A stretch of DNA of 64,000 nt from positions 2,418,001 to 2,482,000 of the forward strand of contig OX381705.1 in assembly GCA_947462335.1 (NCBI GenBank), in the 5' to 3' direction. The notes below the pieces were generated by a model, which did no database searches, had not been told where the DNA came from, and worked only from the letters and a program-made list of their open reading frames with translations. A program made the translations under genes and the position numbers. The DNA is from Harmothoe impar (taxonomy: Eukaryota > Annelida > Polychaeta > Phyllodocida > Polynoidae). Position 1 is the first letter of the stretch; the number at the start of each line of letters is the position of its first letter. Of this stretch, positions 10,751-23,074 are shown in pieces.

Positions 10751-11456
10751 AATTGTTGATATCTCAACGTGTCAGAAAATGAAACTACACTTAATGTATA
10801 GTGGGCCCCAGGGACAACAGCTGTGAGCCTGCTACATTACTGAGTGAGGTCCTGCTGTTGTATGGGTTCAACAGGGTTTCAACATGTGGTCCTCAGATGA
10901 CCAGTTTGATGAGATTAATACTCGCTGCAGTATTAATTTGTATTCAGGACTTTAGTAATATAGTTTTTTCCTTTGCTGTAGCTTTTATTGACACATGGAA
11001 TGAGACAGGAAACTCCACAAAACAATAAGCAAATACCACATCGCCAGTATGGTCTAACCTCCAATAGTAATTAAATCTTTGCATAATAGATGATGATACC
11101 TACCAAGGTCCCTACTACCCAAGGCTATACTCCCTTGTACAAAAGGTGGCTCTGATATTGGAGACTGGTCAAACAAAGCCTGGTTCTTGGTTCCTGGAGT
11201 GCAGGGCAATCTGATGCACTGGACTACATAGCTCGTAGAGATGAGGCACATCATGTCAGCACTCAGGGTGGCACTAACATATTCTAGTAAAACCTTGGAA
11301 CTTGTTTATAGATGGAAACTGAGTTATGGCAAACCATTGCTGGTTGCAATAATAAGTTCTATATTATATAAATTTATACATTTATATACATATAAATTTA
11401 TATATGACCCATCTCAAAATAGACTGTTTAGTTTGTTTTATTTTCATCTGTAATCT

Positions 11457-11488
11457 TTTTGCCTTTTTGCCTTTTTGCCTTTTTGCCT
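11457..11488. repeat. TTTTTGCC microsatellite
   Basis: Four tandem copies of an 8-base unit. W1 lacks it. Confidence 0.85.
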
Positions 11489-11859
11489 CAGCTGAGCCTA
11501 TTCAAATTGGTTGCATCTGTGCATTATAGCAACTGGAGACTCTAGAGTGGGCATGATGATTGATGCAAGACTTGGCAGTGTCATGTTCATACAAATGGAC
11601 AGTCTGAAAGGCCTTCACTGCTGGAATGCATTTTATAGAGGGGACAGACATTTGGACAACACTGCTTTTGTTGCTGCTGCTGGCACGTATGTAGGCGGGT
11701 CTTTTCCAGGATGTTCCAGTAGCCCAGAAAAAGGTCAATGTGTAAGGGGGAAGGAGGCCATCTTGTGGGTGTGAAGGACCTCTAGGGTCAGACATGGCCG
11801 CTAACAACACACCCTTACACTCTCAGCATCCTGCACACTGCCAACACAGGGTCACGGGC

Positions 11860-12145
11860 AGCTGGACCAATAGAAACACCTCTTTCTGCCTCCTCATGGT
11901 TACAGACGGAGGCTGTTATTGGTTGCTGCAGCTGGACCAATAGAAACACCTCTTTCTGCCACCTCACGGTTACAGACAGAGGTTGTTATTGGCTGCTGCA
12001 GATGGACCAATAGAAACACCTCTTTCTGTCACCTCATGGTTACAGAAGGAGGCTGTTATTGGCTGCTGCAGCTGGACCAATAGAAACACCTCTTTCTGCC
12101 TCCTCATGGTTACAGACGGAGGCTGTTATTGGTTGCTGCAGCCCC
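11860..12145. promoter_or_regulatory. Four-copy 70-bp double-CCAAT array
   Basis: GGACCAATAG at about 11864, 11934, 12004 and 12074. Each unit carries GACCAATAG and, in the other orientation, TTATTGGCTG or TTATTGGTTG. The 70-base period is not a multiple of three, so plus-strand open frames run only briefly and end at the TAG in CCAATAG. Confidence 0.85.
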
Positions 12146-13024
12146 AAGTGGCCCTCTGCGGCCATCCCTGCTGGAGTCTTTTGTCATGACTCTATGCATA
12201 GATGCGTTCATTTCAAGTTTCTGATACATAATGTAACATTTGAATATATCCATAGTTATATTCAGATATAGTTCCTTAAACAGGTTCCTTGTTGGATCCT
12301 GCTGTAACTTTCCTGCTTGTGTTACTGTAAGATATATAGCTTGCATGCAAAATGTGGTTATCTATTAACCTAAGAAAAACACAAGCTTGCCTTTTACTGT
12401 TTGGTTGAGCAAATGTATTTTGCTTATGGGGGTTGATTAGGACAAGCATTTGAAAAGTATCAGCCCTGCAATGCCATAAAACAGAGAGAGACTGACAGAT
12501 TTCTGTGTGCTAGTCTCTATACATAGTACAGCACACACTGTAAATAACAGACCACATAGCTAATACCACGACAGAGTGGCACTTTCTCAGTTTATTCAGG
12601 CATCTTTGCAGTCCTCACTAAACACAGCAGACAGAGGCCCCTGGTGGCCGATCGGGGAGTACATGAGGTGGAAGGCATCGTGTGAATGGGGAGTGAGAGG
12701 TCAGGAAGCTGTAGGGACCACCCACCAGGGGGGTGTTTTACTAAAACAAAATGCACAATTTCACCATGAATTATTATTCCCATTGAAACTGCCAAGGGGA
12801 AATCAACAGGTAAGGGTAAATTGACCATAAGAATATAATAACAGACAAATATTACCATAATATCCCTTTCCAGCAAAATGGCTAGTAGTCAAAGTGTAAT
12901 CTCTTTGTATTGGAAGACCCTGTGAAAAAAAAGTGCTGAATTGATATACATGTATGTTGTTTCTAATAAAATCCTTTTAACGTTGTTACTCAATTGTAAA
13001 ACACGCCCCTGTTGGTAAGGTTGG

Positions 13025-13290
13025 GTAAGCACAGTCATGCCTGCTGTGATAAAGCCCTGACTTAGGAGGAAAGCTGACCGCACCTGCCGCTAATACACAA
13101 CCACAGACGGTACCACACAGGAAGCTGAACTAGTGATAAAGGTTAATGTCCCCCGGAGGAACCAACGATGGTAAACAGTGACCAAAGCAATCATTGTCAT
13201 AGCAACACTATGGGCCACTTTATGGTCATTTAGGTCCACAGATATGTGATTAAGAAGGGCCTGGTAGCATTGTATGTGAACATGGATAAT
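13025..13290. repeat. Module Q, copy 3
   Basis: Same words as copies 1 and 2, in the same place relative to R. Confidence 0.8.
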
Positions 13291-13514
13291 TCATAACAAA
13301 GAAAACAGATTCAAGTAACTTAACATGGAACACTAATATCATGCTGGATCCCTTTACGATCCAGGACTGAATAATGGGAGCATTCCAATTAGTTTCAATA
13401 GACCTGCTTGGAGATCTTTCAAATTACTGGTATCATGAATATCGCAATCCTTAAAAAAATCAAGCATGTTAAGTCAATGGCATAGTCTGATTAATAGAAA
13501 AAAAGTACTACAGC

Positions 13515-13810
13515 AGTACCCACATTAACCAGCTGATTGATTCACCCTTCAGATCACCATTAGGCACTACTCTGCCTCTGCCTGTACCAATACCCCTTAT
13601 GCACTGTCCTGTATAGGACCTACCACCTTGTACCTGTCTCAGTCAGCGTGTCCAATCTGGAACCTGACAGGGCACCAAAAAGGGTGATCAGGGCTACACA
13701 ATGTCACTCCGGAGGTGGGTAGGCACTGACAGCACAGCCCATGTTCTACCAGCTGTGGGGGGGGGGGGGGGGGTAGGGGGGAGTGGCCTGCTCTGATTAG
13801 AGAATCCAAT
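13515..13810. repeat. Module R, copy 3, with 17-G run
   Basis: Matches copy 2. A run of 17 G at 13757-13773, followed by further short G runs, replaces a short GTGGGAGAGTGGGG segment in W1. It is a likely slippage and G-quadruplex site. Confidence 0.8.
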
Positions 13811-14024
13811 CTTTGAACACCTCAGCTGTTATCAAGGGTCTAATAAAACAGCCAAGTAAGCATGTCTCTTCAAACAGGTTCTCACTAACTCTATAATTGT
13901 TTATAGCTGAAAGAATTTTAGCTGAAAGAATTTTTTGGAACTTGCTATGCATGTGAAATCGTTTTCAATAGATAGCATACTAAAAAAGGAGACAATTAGT
14001 GACTAGCTATATCATGTTGGGCAT

Positions 14025-14225
14025 GAAGCTAACCGAAACCCTAGCAAACAGGAGCAATTGACTTCATTAACCTACATTAAATACTTTGAAGCCTCATTAA
14101 ATCAGAGTGATTTAGATATGCCTGCGGACTGATTTAATGACTGCTGGGAAAACTTAAGTAGGTAACTCTTTAATCAATGGTTATCTAGAATATCACTAAT
14201 GGGGAAGAGGATATTACACCAAATT
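14025..14225. repeat. Module U, copy 1
   Basis: Related to 23470-23680 and 29975-30200 (shared words near GAAGCCTCATTAAATCAGAG and AACTTAAGTAGGTAACTC), so part of the Y block also exists here. Confidence 0.6.
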
Positions 14226-15189
14226 CTCTAAACCTCATTAAAACCTCTAATGCTATAAATAAAGGCACTTGAATGACAGATGCCAGTATGTGTTTCACGG
14301 GGTAGTTGTAATACTACTGCTATACAGAAATAACATGGATAAAGACATTATGAAATCAAAATATAATATCAAATCTGTTTTGGAATTAGTGAAGAGCCAA
14401 ATTGATGCACAATATTGAGCAGGATTCTGTATATGTAAACATACAGTTTGAAGAGTATCCATTATTGATATTCATTGACAGTAATCCTGTGCCACCCTTA
14501 TTTCCAAATACATTGCTGCAGCCACACCTACATCAACACCGACCCAAACTTTGTATTCATCTCAGTGAGATGCTGAGGAGGTTAAGGCAGTAGATAAGTA
14601 GGATATCGGATTAGGTTCCCTAGTTATGCCGTGCTCAAAACACCCCAGGCCACCAACTGGATGCAGGGCACAAGTTTGATCTGGTCGCATATGGACAGGT
14701 GAATACTGGGGCAAACAGAGCTCATGGGCTTCTAAGCATTAGAGCAGAAGCTTGCAGGAAGGCGGAAACAGTGAGAAGACAGATGGAAGAGAGGAAGGAT
14801 GTGAGGACGGAGGTAACGGCAGAGGAGTAAAGGACAGCATTTAATTTATAATAAACAAATCACATTATGGTAGTAATGCCCTAGCAATAAGCCATTCAAC
14901 AGTTGGAAATCCTTTCCTGATAAGCGGGCTCCTCATCCATATGCATTTTACCCTTTTAGAAACCATAATGAATAATACAACAGGTAACATGATCCAATAC
15001 TGCGGTCTGAAACCAGATTATGTTGAATAATGAATGGAACTGTCATTGTTCAAGACAGCTCAGGACAATGTTTTCAAGATATGAATAAATCTGTCAGAAT
15101 AGTAGTTATAGTGATGTGATGGCTACATTGATGTTTTTCTGAGTCTGTAGTATGATAGGATTTGACATGGGACAGCTAGAGAAAGAACC

Positions 15190-15450
15190 GGGCGGACTTG
15201 CTGACAGAGGAGTGGGGGCTACCCTTGCTTGACCGAATATGACACAAAACCAGGGGATAGATTTCCCTCTACAACTCACAGAGTGCCATGTGACCAACCC
15301 AGAGCCAATCCAGGTCTTTTTTTTGCAGAAAAATACCCCCTCCCAATTTTGGCCCGATGCATGACCCCCTCGGTGACTCAGTCACCATGGTAGAGCGTCA
15401 GACATTGCGCTGGTTGAGGGTGAGAGAATTTCACCAAGAAAGTGACACCC
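15190..15450 (+). mobile_element. tRNA-like SINE relic with 12-bp target duplication
   Basis: AGAGAAAGAACC flanks both sides (15178-15189 and 15451-15462). Z2 has a single near-identical copy at 17314-17325 and no insert, which gives a clean empty site. Inside, 15376-15420 reads like a tRNA A-box/anticodon region (GACTCAGTCACCATGGTAG, AGCGTCAGAC, GGTTGAGGG), with only a weak B box after it. A tRNA-derived SINE fits the long target duplication and tRNA-like part. The family and full structure are inference. Confidence 0.6.
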
Positions 15451-15834
15451 AGAGAAAGAACCTGTGACATAACTGATTCACATAAACACATGCCTGCCAT
15501 GATTGGAGGAAGTCAGAGTTACATATCTGTGGATCCAATAATTTACTTCTGGCCACCTTTGTCAGACATATACTTAGGAGGCGTCATGTTGCTTATAAGA
15601 CTGTGCTACTATTTTATGTGGTACACTATATCATGCAGATATAATGTTTGTAAATGCTACCAAAGAGTAGCAGGGTAGTATTCTTTGTATAACTAGTAAT
15701 CATTCGTTGGAATGAATTATAAGGATTTGAGATTTGTCGCTATATAATCTACACTTCATCTAAACTGATAGTTATACAGTCAGCATCGCTGCCACTTGAA
15801 TGGCTTTAACTGTTAGATGCCGTGCATCTGAACA

Positions 15835-16080
15835 CCAAGCCTCTCATAGAGCAGGTGATGCTGGAAATTGGAAAGGGTTTAAATAAATCCTTTTCATTGT
15901 AATTGATCAAATACTGAACAACTTAAACACAACGGCTTTGCCCCACTCACATGCCAGGGGTGACATGAGACGTCTAATCCCTTAGAGACAAAAGCTTTTC
16001 ATCCCAAATCAACTTTTGTTGAAGAGGAAATCAATTCTGCAGCTTTGGCTGTGACTGTGTGTTGCCCTTCTGTAAGCTCT
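15835..16080. repeat. Module T, copy 2
   Basis: In Z1. It has CACATGCCAGGGGTGACATG and ACAAAAGCTTTTCATCC. Confidence 0.7.
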
Positions 16081-16360
16081 TACTAGGTCTAGATTCACCA
16101 AGCAAGGACACAGTTGTTCATAATTCAGGGCCCAAATTTAGGATAGCGAGTGAAGTGCTGTTTCTATAATAATGAAATAATCGGAATGAAGCCCTGTTAA
16201 TTGGTACAAACGTACTACTGAATGACTGTGCAATGGCTCTTTATGATTATGTTACCAATATATATGTTATTTTGCATCTAGTTGAAGCTAATTTTTCACT
16301 CATACCATTTACTCGTAATCTATGACACAGTTAATTCTGGACATCATATGCTATATTTGT

Positions 16361-18160
16361 CACCGAATTCTCAAAACCTCATTAAAACCTCTAATGCTAC
16401 ATAAAGGCGCCTAGATGCCAGCTGCTAGTATGTGTCTCATTGGTGGAGTTGTGATACGTACTGCTATACAGCAATAACATGCATAAAAATATCATAATAT
16501 CAAAACCAAATCTATATTTGAGCATTTTGAAAGTTAGTGAAGGGCGAAATGAATGCAGAATATTGAGCGAGATTCTGCATACATAAACATATAGTTTATA
16601 TCCATTATCCATTATTGCATGTAACCCTGTGCTACCCTTTTTGTTATTGGACACCCAGCCACCTCGCTGCAGCCACAGATACACCTACACCAACCCAACC
16701 GTCACATTCATCTCAGTGGGATATGCGGAGGTTAAGGCAGCAGATAAGTAGGCTAACTGATTAGGCTTCTTACCCATGCCACACTCCAGGCCCCAAACTG
16801 GATGCAGGGCAGAAGTTTGAGCTGGTCCGATATGGATTTGGGAATGCTGGGGCAGACAAAGGTCATGGGTATCTCAGTATTAGAGGATTGCAGGGAGGCA
16901 GAAACAGTAAGGTCATGGAGTAAGAGTAGACAGATGGAAGAGAGGAAGGTTTTGAGGATGGCAAAGGAGTAAAGGGTAAAATATGATTTATAACAAACAA
17001 ATGTTATTTTTATACCAATGCCCTAGTAATAAGCAATTCAACAGCTGAAAAGCCTTTCCTGATAAGCGGGCTCCTCATCCATATGCATCTTACCCTTTTA
17101 GAAGCCATAATGAATAATACAACATGTAACATGATCTAATACTGCAGGCTGAAACCAGATTACACTGAATAATGGATGGAACTGTCGTTGTTCAAGACAG
17201 CTCAGGACAATGTTTTCAAGATATGAATAAATTTGTCAGAATAGTAGTTATAGTGATAGCTACATTGATGCATTTCTGTGTCTCTAATACAATAGGATCT
17301 GACATGGGAAAGCTAGAGAAAGAGCCTGTGGAGGAAGTCAGATTTACATATCTCTGCATCCACCATTTACTTCTTGCCCACGTTGTCAGACATATACTTA
17401 GGCCCCATGTTCTGAAGACTGTGTTACTGAATTATGTAGTACACTATATCATACAGATATAATGTTAGTAAATGCTACCAGAGCGTTGGAATGGATTATA
17501 AGGATTTGAGAATTGTTGCTATAAAACCAGTGCAAAAGTGTTGAATCAGAACACATTATCTAAACAAATAGATATACAGTCAGCATAACTGCCAGTTGAA
17601 CGGCTTTAACTGTTAGGTGCCGTGCATCTGAACACCAAGCCTCTCATAGAGCAGGTAATGCCGGAAACTGGAAAGGGTTTAAATAAATCCTCTTTATTCT
17701 AATTGATCAAATACTGAACAACTTAAATAGAACAGCTTTGTCCCACTCACATGCCATGGGTGACATGAGATGTCTAATCCCTTAAAGACAAAAGCTCTTC
17801 ATCCCAAATCAACTTTTGTTGAAGAGGAAATCAATTCTGTAGGGTTGACAGTGACTGTGTGATGCCCTTCCGTAAGCTCTCACTAGGTCTAGATTCACCA
17901 AGCAAGGACACTGTTGTCTATAACTCAGAGCCCAAATTTAGGATAGCGAGTGAAGTGCTGTGTCTATAATAATGAAATAATCGGAATGAAGCCCTGTTAA
18001 TTGGTACAATGTACTACTGAATGACTGTGCAATGGCTCTTTATGATTATGTTACCAATATATATGTTATATTGCATCTAGTTGAAGCTAATTTTTCACTC
18101 ATACCATTTACTCATAATCTATGACACAGTTTATTCTGGACATCATATGCTATATTTGTC
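16361..18160. repeat. Tandem paralogous block Z2
   Basis: Second copy of Z without the SINE. Module S is near 16705 and T at 17635-17900. Small frames such as 17172-17462 do not survive in Z1. Confidence 0.85.
17635..17900. repeat. Module T, copy 3
   Basis: In Z2, near-identical to copy 2. Confidence 0.7.
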
Positions 18161-18304
18161 CTGCTGAGCATTCACTGTATATTCAGTATCACAAACAGAT
18201 GAATTGAGGAAGAACAATCTAGTATGCATGTAAAAGCAAACATATTATGAACCTCTAAAGCATAGACAGCTTGTAATGGTAGTCAATACGATGATGCAGC
18301 AGTT

Positions 18305-18495
18305 ATGCTGTACCCACCAAGGTCCCACCTACACACCACCCAAGGCTACACACCTTTGTAGTTCCTGCCGCTTTGATATTGGAGATGGATCAAAGGAGCT
18401 CTGTATTCAAGATGGGTTGTAAGACAATGTGGTGTACTGGGGTACCTGTTACATGGACAGATGAGGACTGACATGTCAGCACTGACTTACCGTGA
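18305..18495. repeat. Module P, copy 3
   Basis: Carries CACCAAGGTCCCACCTAC, GCTTTGATATTGGAGATGG and TGACATGTCAGCACTGAC. 18496-18860 has no feature I can name. Confidence 0.65.
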
Positions 18496-18885
18496 CCAGG
18501 TTAGACATGAAAAACATCCTATGACACAAGTCCATGGTCCCACATACACAGTAGGTTAGTAAAAGAGGCTGAATACCATGTATTACTGTTAACTCAGAGT
18601 TAAGTAACAATCATCAATATTAGCACTAGTGTAGTATTTTGTGTCACTACATTAGTGCCATTGTGAATATCAAGTTATTTTATTCTCTTTTGAGTGAAAT
18701 ATCCATGGACAACAGTATTTTATATTTTTGGAGAGCTACACTGAGACTTCTGTAGTCTGCTGTTCCTATTTAGCCACAAAAACCTTTTGTGTATTATTCT
18801 GTCAGTATTTCTAATACAAATAGGACAATGCTGTGCTAACCTATACTCACAGTGCAGTACATCTTTACTAAGGTAGGAGCAATAC

Positions 18886-19131
18886 ATGAACACCACAGTG
18901 CTAACAGTGTTACAGCAGTGGTTGCTCCTCCTGGTGCCTCCTCATGGCACCACCATGTTTAGGCGGCATACAATGCCGTATATTGATACTATGAGTCTCA
19001 GTGGGCTCTTATTGGACCAGGACAGAGGGGAATGGACTGGTATTGACAAGACTCCTGCTACATACTACTATGGACCAACACTTTTGGACTGGTTTCATTT
19101 TTCTCCACTAGTTTTGTCTAGGTTATTATGA
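18886..19131 (+). CDS. Module H open frame, possible signal-anchor peptide
   Basis: An 81-codon ATG frame beginning MNTTVLTVLQQWLLLLVPP, a polar N-terminus followed by a hydrophobic run that could be a signal peptide or membrane anchor. A diverged copy at about 39872-39985 lines up codon for codon without an indel over some 30 codons (shared residues VLTVLQ, WLLL, MFRRHT, PYIDT), and several changes fall in third positions. The later part is not conserved: the 39.9-kb copy soon stops. Family unknown. It could be the start of an exon or only a conserved non-coding module. Confidence 0.25.
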   Translation: MNTTVLTVLQQWLLLLVPPHGTTMFRRHTMPYIDTMSLSGLLLDQDRGEWTGIDKTPATYYYGPTLLDWFHFSPLVLSRLL

Positions 19132-19515
19132 TGTAATGCCTTTTCCAATTAGTGCATTCCTAAGGCAAAAACCACATTCTGAGAAGTAAAACAAAGTGTG
19201 TAATCATTCATGTCCTCATTACTGAAAAAAGCTGAAGCTACACTGACCTACTCTTCTGGAAGAGTTTGTATGTAAATGCTCCTGATTGAGACATTGGGTT
19301 ATTCACCTGGAGATCGATCTGAGTTAGAAGGTAAAACGGATGGAGTATCCGGGGTGCAGGCACTGCTTGCTAAGGCCGGGATGGGGATTTCGTTGTTATT
19401 GCTCAGGATACATGTAGTGGAGTGTATATTCTACTATAAAGCCATGCAAAGTGCTGCTGGCAAGCGGCTGTGCTTGGTCAGAGACCAGACAATGTATAAG
19501 TGAAAATAATGCCTT
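19132..19515. other. Unassigned stretch with one small frame
   Basis: A 75-codon ATG frame (19276-19503, plus) has no paralogue here and no recognised domain. It may be chance. Confidence 0.3.
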
Positions 19516-19519
19516 TTAG

Positions 19520-19705
19520 TGGCGTGTATAGGACCTCCAGGGTCAGGCCCAGCCGCTAGATATCACACTCTCAGCATTCCCAGCATCCTTCTAATAAAAA
19601 CCTATTGTGGAAACAAGCTGGAAAAAAAGATAAACACATCTCTCTGCTTTTTCACCATTCTGGACAGAAGCTGTTATTGACTGCTCAAGCCGGCCCCATA
19701 GAAAC
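19520..19705. repeat. Decayed CCAAT-unit locus
   Basis: The left flank (GGACCTCCAGGGTCAGGC, CACACTCTCAGCATTCC) is conserved. The unit is degraded to AAGCTGG...TCTCTCTGC...AAGCTGTTATTGACTGC, so neither CCAAT box is intact. 19706-20529 holds no gene; its parts resemble 62850-63290. Confidence 0.55.
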
Positions 19706-20529
19706 TGAAGACTAATGCCTCATAATATAAATGCATTTTACACCCATTAAATGGTAATAACTATTATCCCAAGTTTCATCATAACATTATTAAATCGTAC
19801 AAAATCAAACCACTCTAAACCAGCAGGTATAACTTATATACATAAGGTTCAAATAAGCCACAGGTGCACTTATTTGTTTATATGCCTGGGATTTTTCTCT
19901 GTAACTTAGCTTGTTCTGCAAATGGATGGATTCGGTATTTAGCATTCTCACCTGAAATGACAGAAAGACTACATGTTAGAACACAAATAAAGTGAAAACG
20001 ATACTATGAGTACATTCGGCTAAACAATTATGGTTTTATATGAATGCTAGATAGAATAGATGCGCACTCCACAGTTATATCAGAGTATGACTACTTAATA
20101 TGACATCAGAATGTCTGCCTTTGGGGCATACCAGAAGTGGCACCCCATCACAGCTCGGGGAAAAGATGCTTTTGAAACAATAGCTAGTCGAGATGAAAGA
20201 CCAAAGATTGTTTCGCCGATAGAGCGCGATTTTTTCCAGTTAGTCATTTCCGACTTTGCAACAAACATCACAAGTGGAGGCCCCTGGTGGGGAGCAATGG
20301 CAATGAAATCAACTTCTAGCTTTTAGTAGAGCAGAGCTCATTTCACCTGAAATCATTTAAAGAATGATAAAACATTACAAAGAGAAACGCTGGTATCTGG
20401 TGGCTGGTAGTAAGTCCATTTTCATACAATTGATAACTACAAGACACAGATTTAGAAAATGTTAGCTAAAACTGTGATTGCTAAGTCCTCTCAAATATGA
20501 AACATGAACCAGTGGTTTCCAATGGTACC

Positions 20530-20665
20530 CTAGGGACTGGCCCAGTGAGGGCAGTAGCATTAGGCATGTGACTTACGGGGATATACTGCCCCACCTGATA
20601 CATCACTACAGAGTGTCCGGGCAATAAAAGTTAATGGTACCTTGGGGACCAAACATTGCCCGGGC
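20530..20665. repeat. Module Q, diverged copy 4
   Basis: CCCCACCTGATACATCACTA and AAAGTTAATGGTACCTTGGG resemble Q. Module R follows at 21228, with a minisatellite between. Confidence 0.45.
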
Positions 20666-20940
20666 CATCATCCTAGTATAAAGCAGTGGTCATGGCTGGC
20701 AGTAGCTTAATATAAATGTGACAGGTAGGTATGAACAGTTTGCCCCTCAACTTTACCATGTTTTCGAGTTTACAAATGATTTATTTTACCAGATGATTTT
20801 CATATGCAACAAACTTATGAAATTAAATCCACCATGCCCGTTCAACTGTACAATACAGAAGTACAGTGCTGCATTCTTACTCCTGTATTTTGCCAATGCC
20901 ATATGGTGATACATCTTTGGAGAGACAATAATGAGGAACC

Positions 20941-21220
20941 AGTGCAGCACTACCCGTGCAGCACTACCAGTGCGGCACTACCAGTGCAGCACTACCAGTG
21001 CAGCACTACCAGTGCAGAACTACCAGTGCTGCACTACCAGTGCAACACTACCAGTGCAGCACTACCAGTGCGGCACTACCCGTGCAGAACTACCAGTGCA
21101 GCACTACCAGTGCAGAACTACCAGTGCTGCACTACCAGTGCAACACTACCAGTGCAGCACTACCAGTGCAGAACTACCAGTGCTGCACTACCAGTGCAAC
21201 ACTACCAGTGCAGCACTACC
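20941..21220. repeat. 14-bp x 20 minisatellite
   Basis: Exactly 280 bases of AGTGCAGCACTACC and five or so single-base variants. A four-unit order (GCAGAAC, GCTGCAC, GCAACAC, GCAGCAC) recurs three times, a higher-order 56-bp repeat. Because 14 is not a multiple of three and the unit has no stop, all three plus frames stay open and read the same 14-residue peptide repeat. The overlapping open frames of 151, 103 and 173 codons here are by-products, not genes. Confidence 0.95.
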
Positions 21221-21227
21221 ACTTTTC

Positions 21228-21372
21228 CTGGACCACCATTAGTCAGCACTCTGCAGTAGCCTGTTCCAATCATGTAAATGCGCTAATCTGTAAAAGGGGG
21301 TACCACCCTGTGACAGTCAGTGTGTCACAGTCAGTGTGTCCAATCTGCCACCTGACAGGGTACAGAAAGGCA
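21228..21372. repeat. Module R, copy 4
   Basis: CCACCATTAGTCAGCACTCT, then GTACCACCCTGTGACAGTC with CAGTCAGTGTGTC duplicated, then CACCTGACAGGG. Closest to copy 1 at 5085. Confidence 0.65.
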
Positions 21373-21403
21373 CTAAGGGATCTCACACATGTAGAGAGCA
21401 GAT

Positions 21404-23074
21404 TATTTATCTACTGGTGGGCAGACTGGCTGATACACCAATATTTATCAGGTAGAGAAACCACCCCTCAAAAATAATATGCATAATATTCATGAGTGAT
21501 CAGGGTACCTTTTTCAGTAGACCAACAATTAAATGAATAATGCAACTATTTTCTGGGAGACTCACTCCTAACCTAGCAATATTAAAAGGGCAATCTCACC
21601 TTTCACACTTAACCACATAGTAGACTAGAACAGTACTAGAATTGTGAGTCGGATACGCTCGGTCATTATGCCACGTTGACATGCATGTCGGTAGGAGCCG
21701 GGTGCAGGCCCAGACTGAGCTGGTTTCTGGTGAGATTAGAGGGCTGGGTATGGAGACAGGCAGACACCTGACCACTCACCTGCACACAGTGTGAAGTTGG
21801 TCAATGTCCATCCACCAGGTGTGTCTGCTAGGACTTTAGGTCTACAGGCCACTGTGGCCATTTTCTGTTCTGCTGTTAATATTTATACAAAAATCAGCAT
21901 TGTATCAAAACCAGCATAAGCGTTTGTATTTTTGTCAGAATCCTTTCACAGCATACTTTGCAGTGCTTAGCTGATGTCCTATGTATAAGTGTCAGCACTT
22001 TAATAGCTACCATGACCCTTACCTAGTGCTGCAAACTCTTACCTGGACTACCTTTCCTACTTGGGTTAGTAACCCAGTCACATACATGTGAGGAGATCAC
22101 CAGAAGTCATCATGAGGTCAGTAGCCCTCACAAGGGTAGGGTGGCCTACCATTGGTCAGTGTCAGTGTTGCCCGGCAACTGATCTGTCAGGGTACTTCCC
22201 CCGGGACAGCTTTTATGGAGTTAGTATTCATCATTTTTGGCATCTTTTTTTGGTTCCTACACAATTACAGCCCTTCCCATTATTATTTAGACATTTATTA
22301 GGTTAATTATCTTCACCAGCTCTAACTGCTGCTTGCTGCAGAAACTCTGATGACTCTGGCAGAACTAGCAATATGAGCTTTCCCATGAGAATGTTTGGAT
22401 GAAGGAAGTGGAAAATATATACATGAAATTGAGATTAAATGAATAAAGTGCTACATCTAAAGTTGCCTATCGATATAATGGATGGACATATTAGAGTTAA
22501 TGGTTTCCCAGTTCCCATGCAGACTAACACATTACCTTCACTTTGCCCTAATACATCAGTCACCTCCAGCATCATTACCTGTCATAACCAGCTCTCATCA
22601 TAATGACTGGAGGTAATAACCCAGGTGTTTATGACGTTACCAATCTTAAAATGTAATCAAATTGACACAAAATGTCTGCAGGGTCCATTAAGAAGGCAAT
22701 TGCATCATATCAACATCAAAAGAGATAATATTCTCATCAAAGATTTATTTTGAAAGTAATAGACAAGTGATGGTGACAAATGCATTTGCAGATTGTCATG
22801 TGGACATTATAGTTATCTTTTCTTAGCACACAGAGATTGCTTTGTAATATAGATTCATAGGTATACAAGTTGATTTAAAAACCTGTTAGCTTATTTCATT
22901 ATTCCCTGAACTTCATACCGATGATTTGGCTTGGAAATCTAACTATTGGGAAACTCCTTCATTACAATCTGTGCTGCTTTTAGTAAAATAAGTTAGGAGA
23001 GTGATCCTCCTTTGAATAATCATCATCAGCAAGTGTCTGTCTACAAAATATTGTTCAATATTAACGAATGATTT
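21404..23074. repeat. Paralogous block X1
   Basis: Starts GGTGGGCAGACTGGCTGATAC. It shares its left end with X4 (31055) but its middle and right end with X3 (27626-29575, inverted). On the minus strand it contains the same ATG-to-donor segment as X3 (near 21800-21880). Module M is at 22560-22800. Confidence 0.85.
22560..22800. repeat. Module M, copy 1
   Basis: Contains CATTACCTGTCATAACCAGC, AATGACTGGAGGTAATAACC, AAATTGACACAAAATGTCTG and ATCAACATCAAAAGAGATAA. The minus strand aligns with the open frame at 41800-42006 but carries stops, so as an exon copy it is dead. Confidence 0.7.

Larger units (their letters stand above)
10785..13912. repeat. Tandem paralogous block W2
   Basis: Direct repeat of W1 with the same module order: P (11095-11275), CCAAT array (11860-12145), Q (13025-13290), R (13515-13810). 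Differences include an AT-rich palindromic stretch near 11365-11410, a TTTTTGCC repeat, three extra CCAAT units and a 17-base G run. Confidence 0.85.
14208..16357. repeat. Tandem paralogous block Z1
   Basis: Direct repeat of Z2 (16361-18160) starting at CTCATTAAAACCTCTAATGC and ending at ATGCTATATTTGTC. The two copies abut almost exactly. Z1 is longer mainly because of a 261-bp insertion at 15190-15450. It holds module S near 14560 and T near 15835. No conserved coding frame spans both copies. Confidence 0.85.

Noticed and set aside
11502..11810. 102-codon minus frame opposite the previous one
   Set aside because: Interrupted by stops in W1.
20804..21477. Overlapping plus-strand frames of 103-173 codons
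   Set aside because: A 14-bp repeat without stops keeps all three frames open; there is no unique coding sequence.
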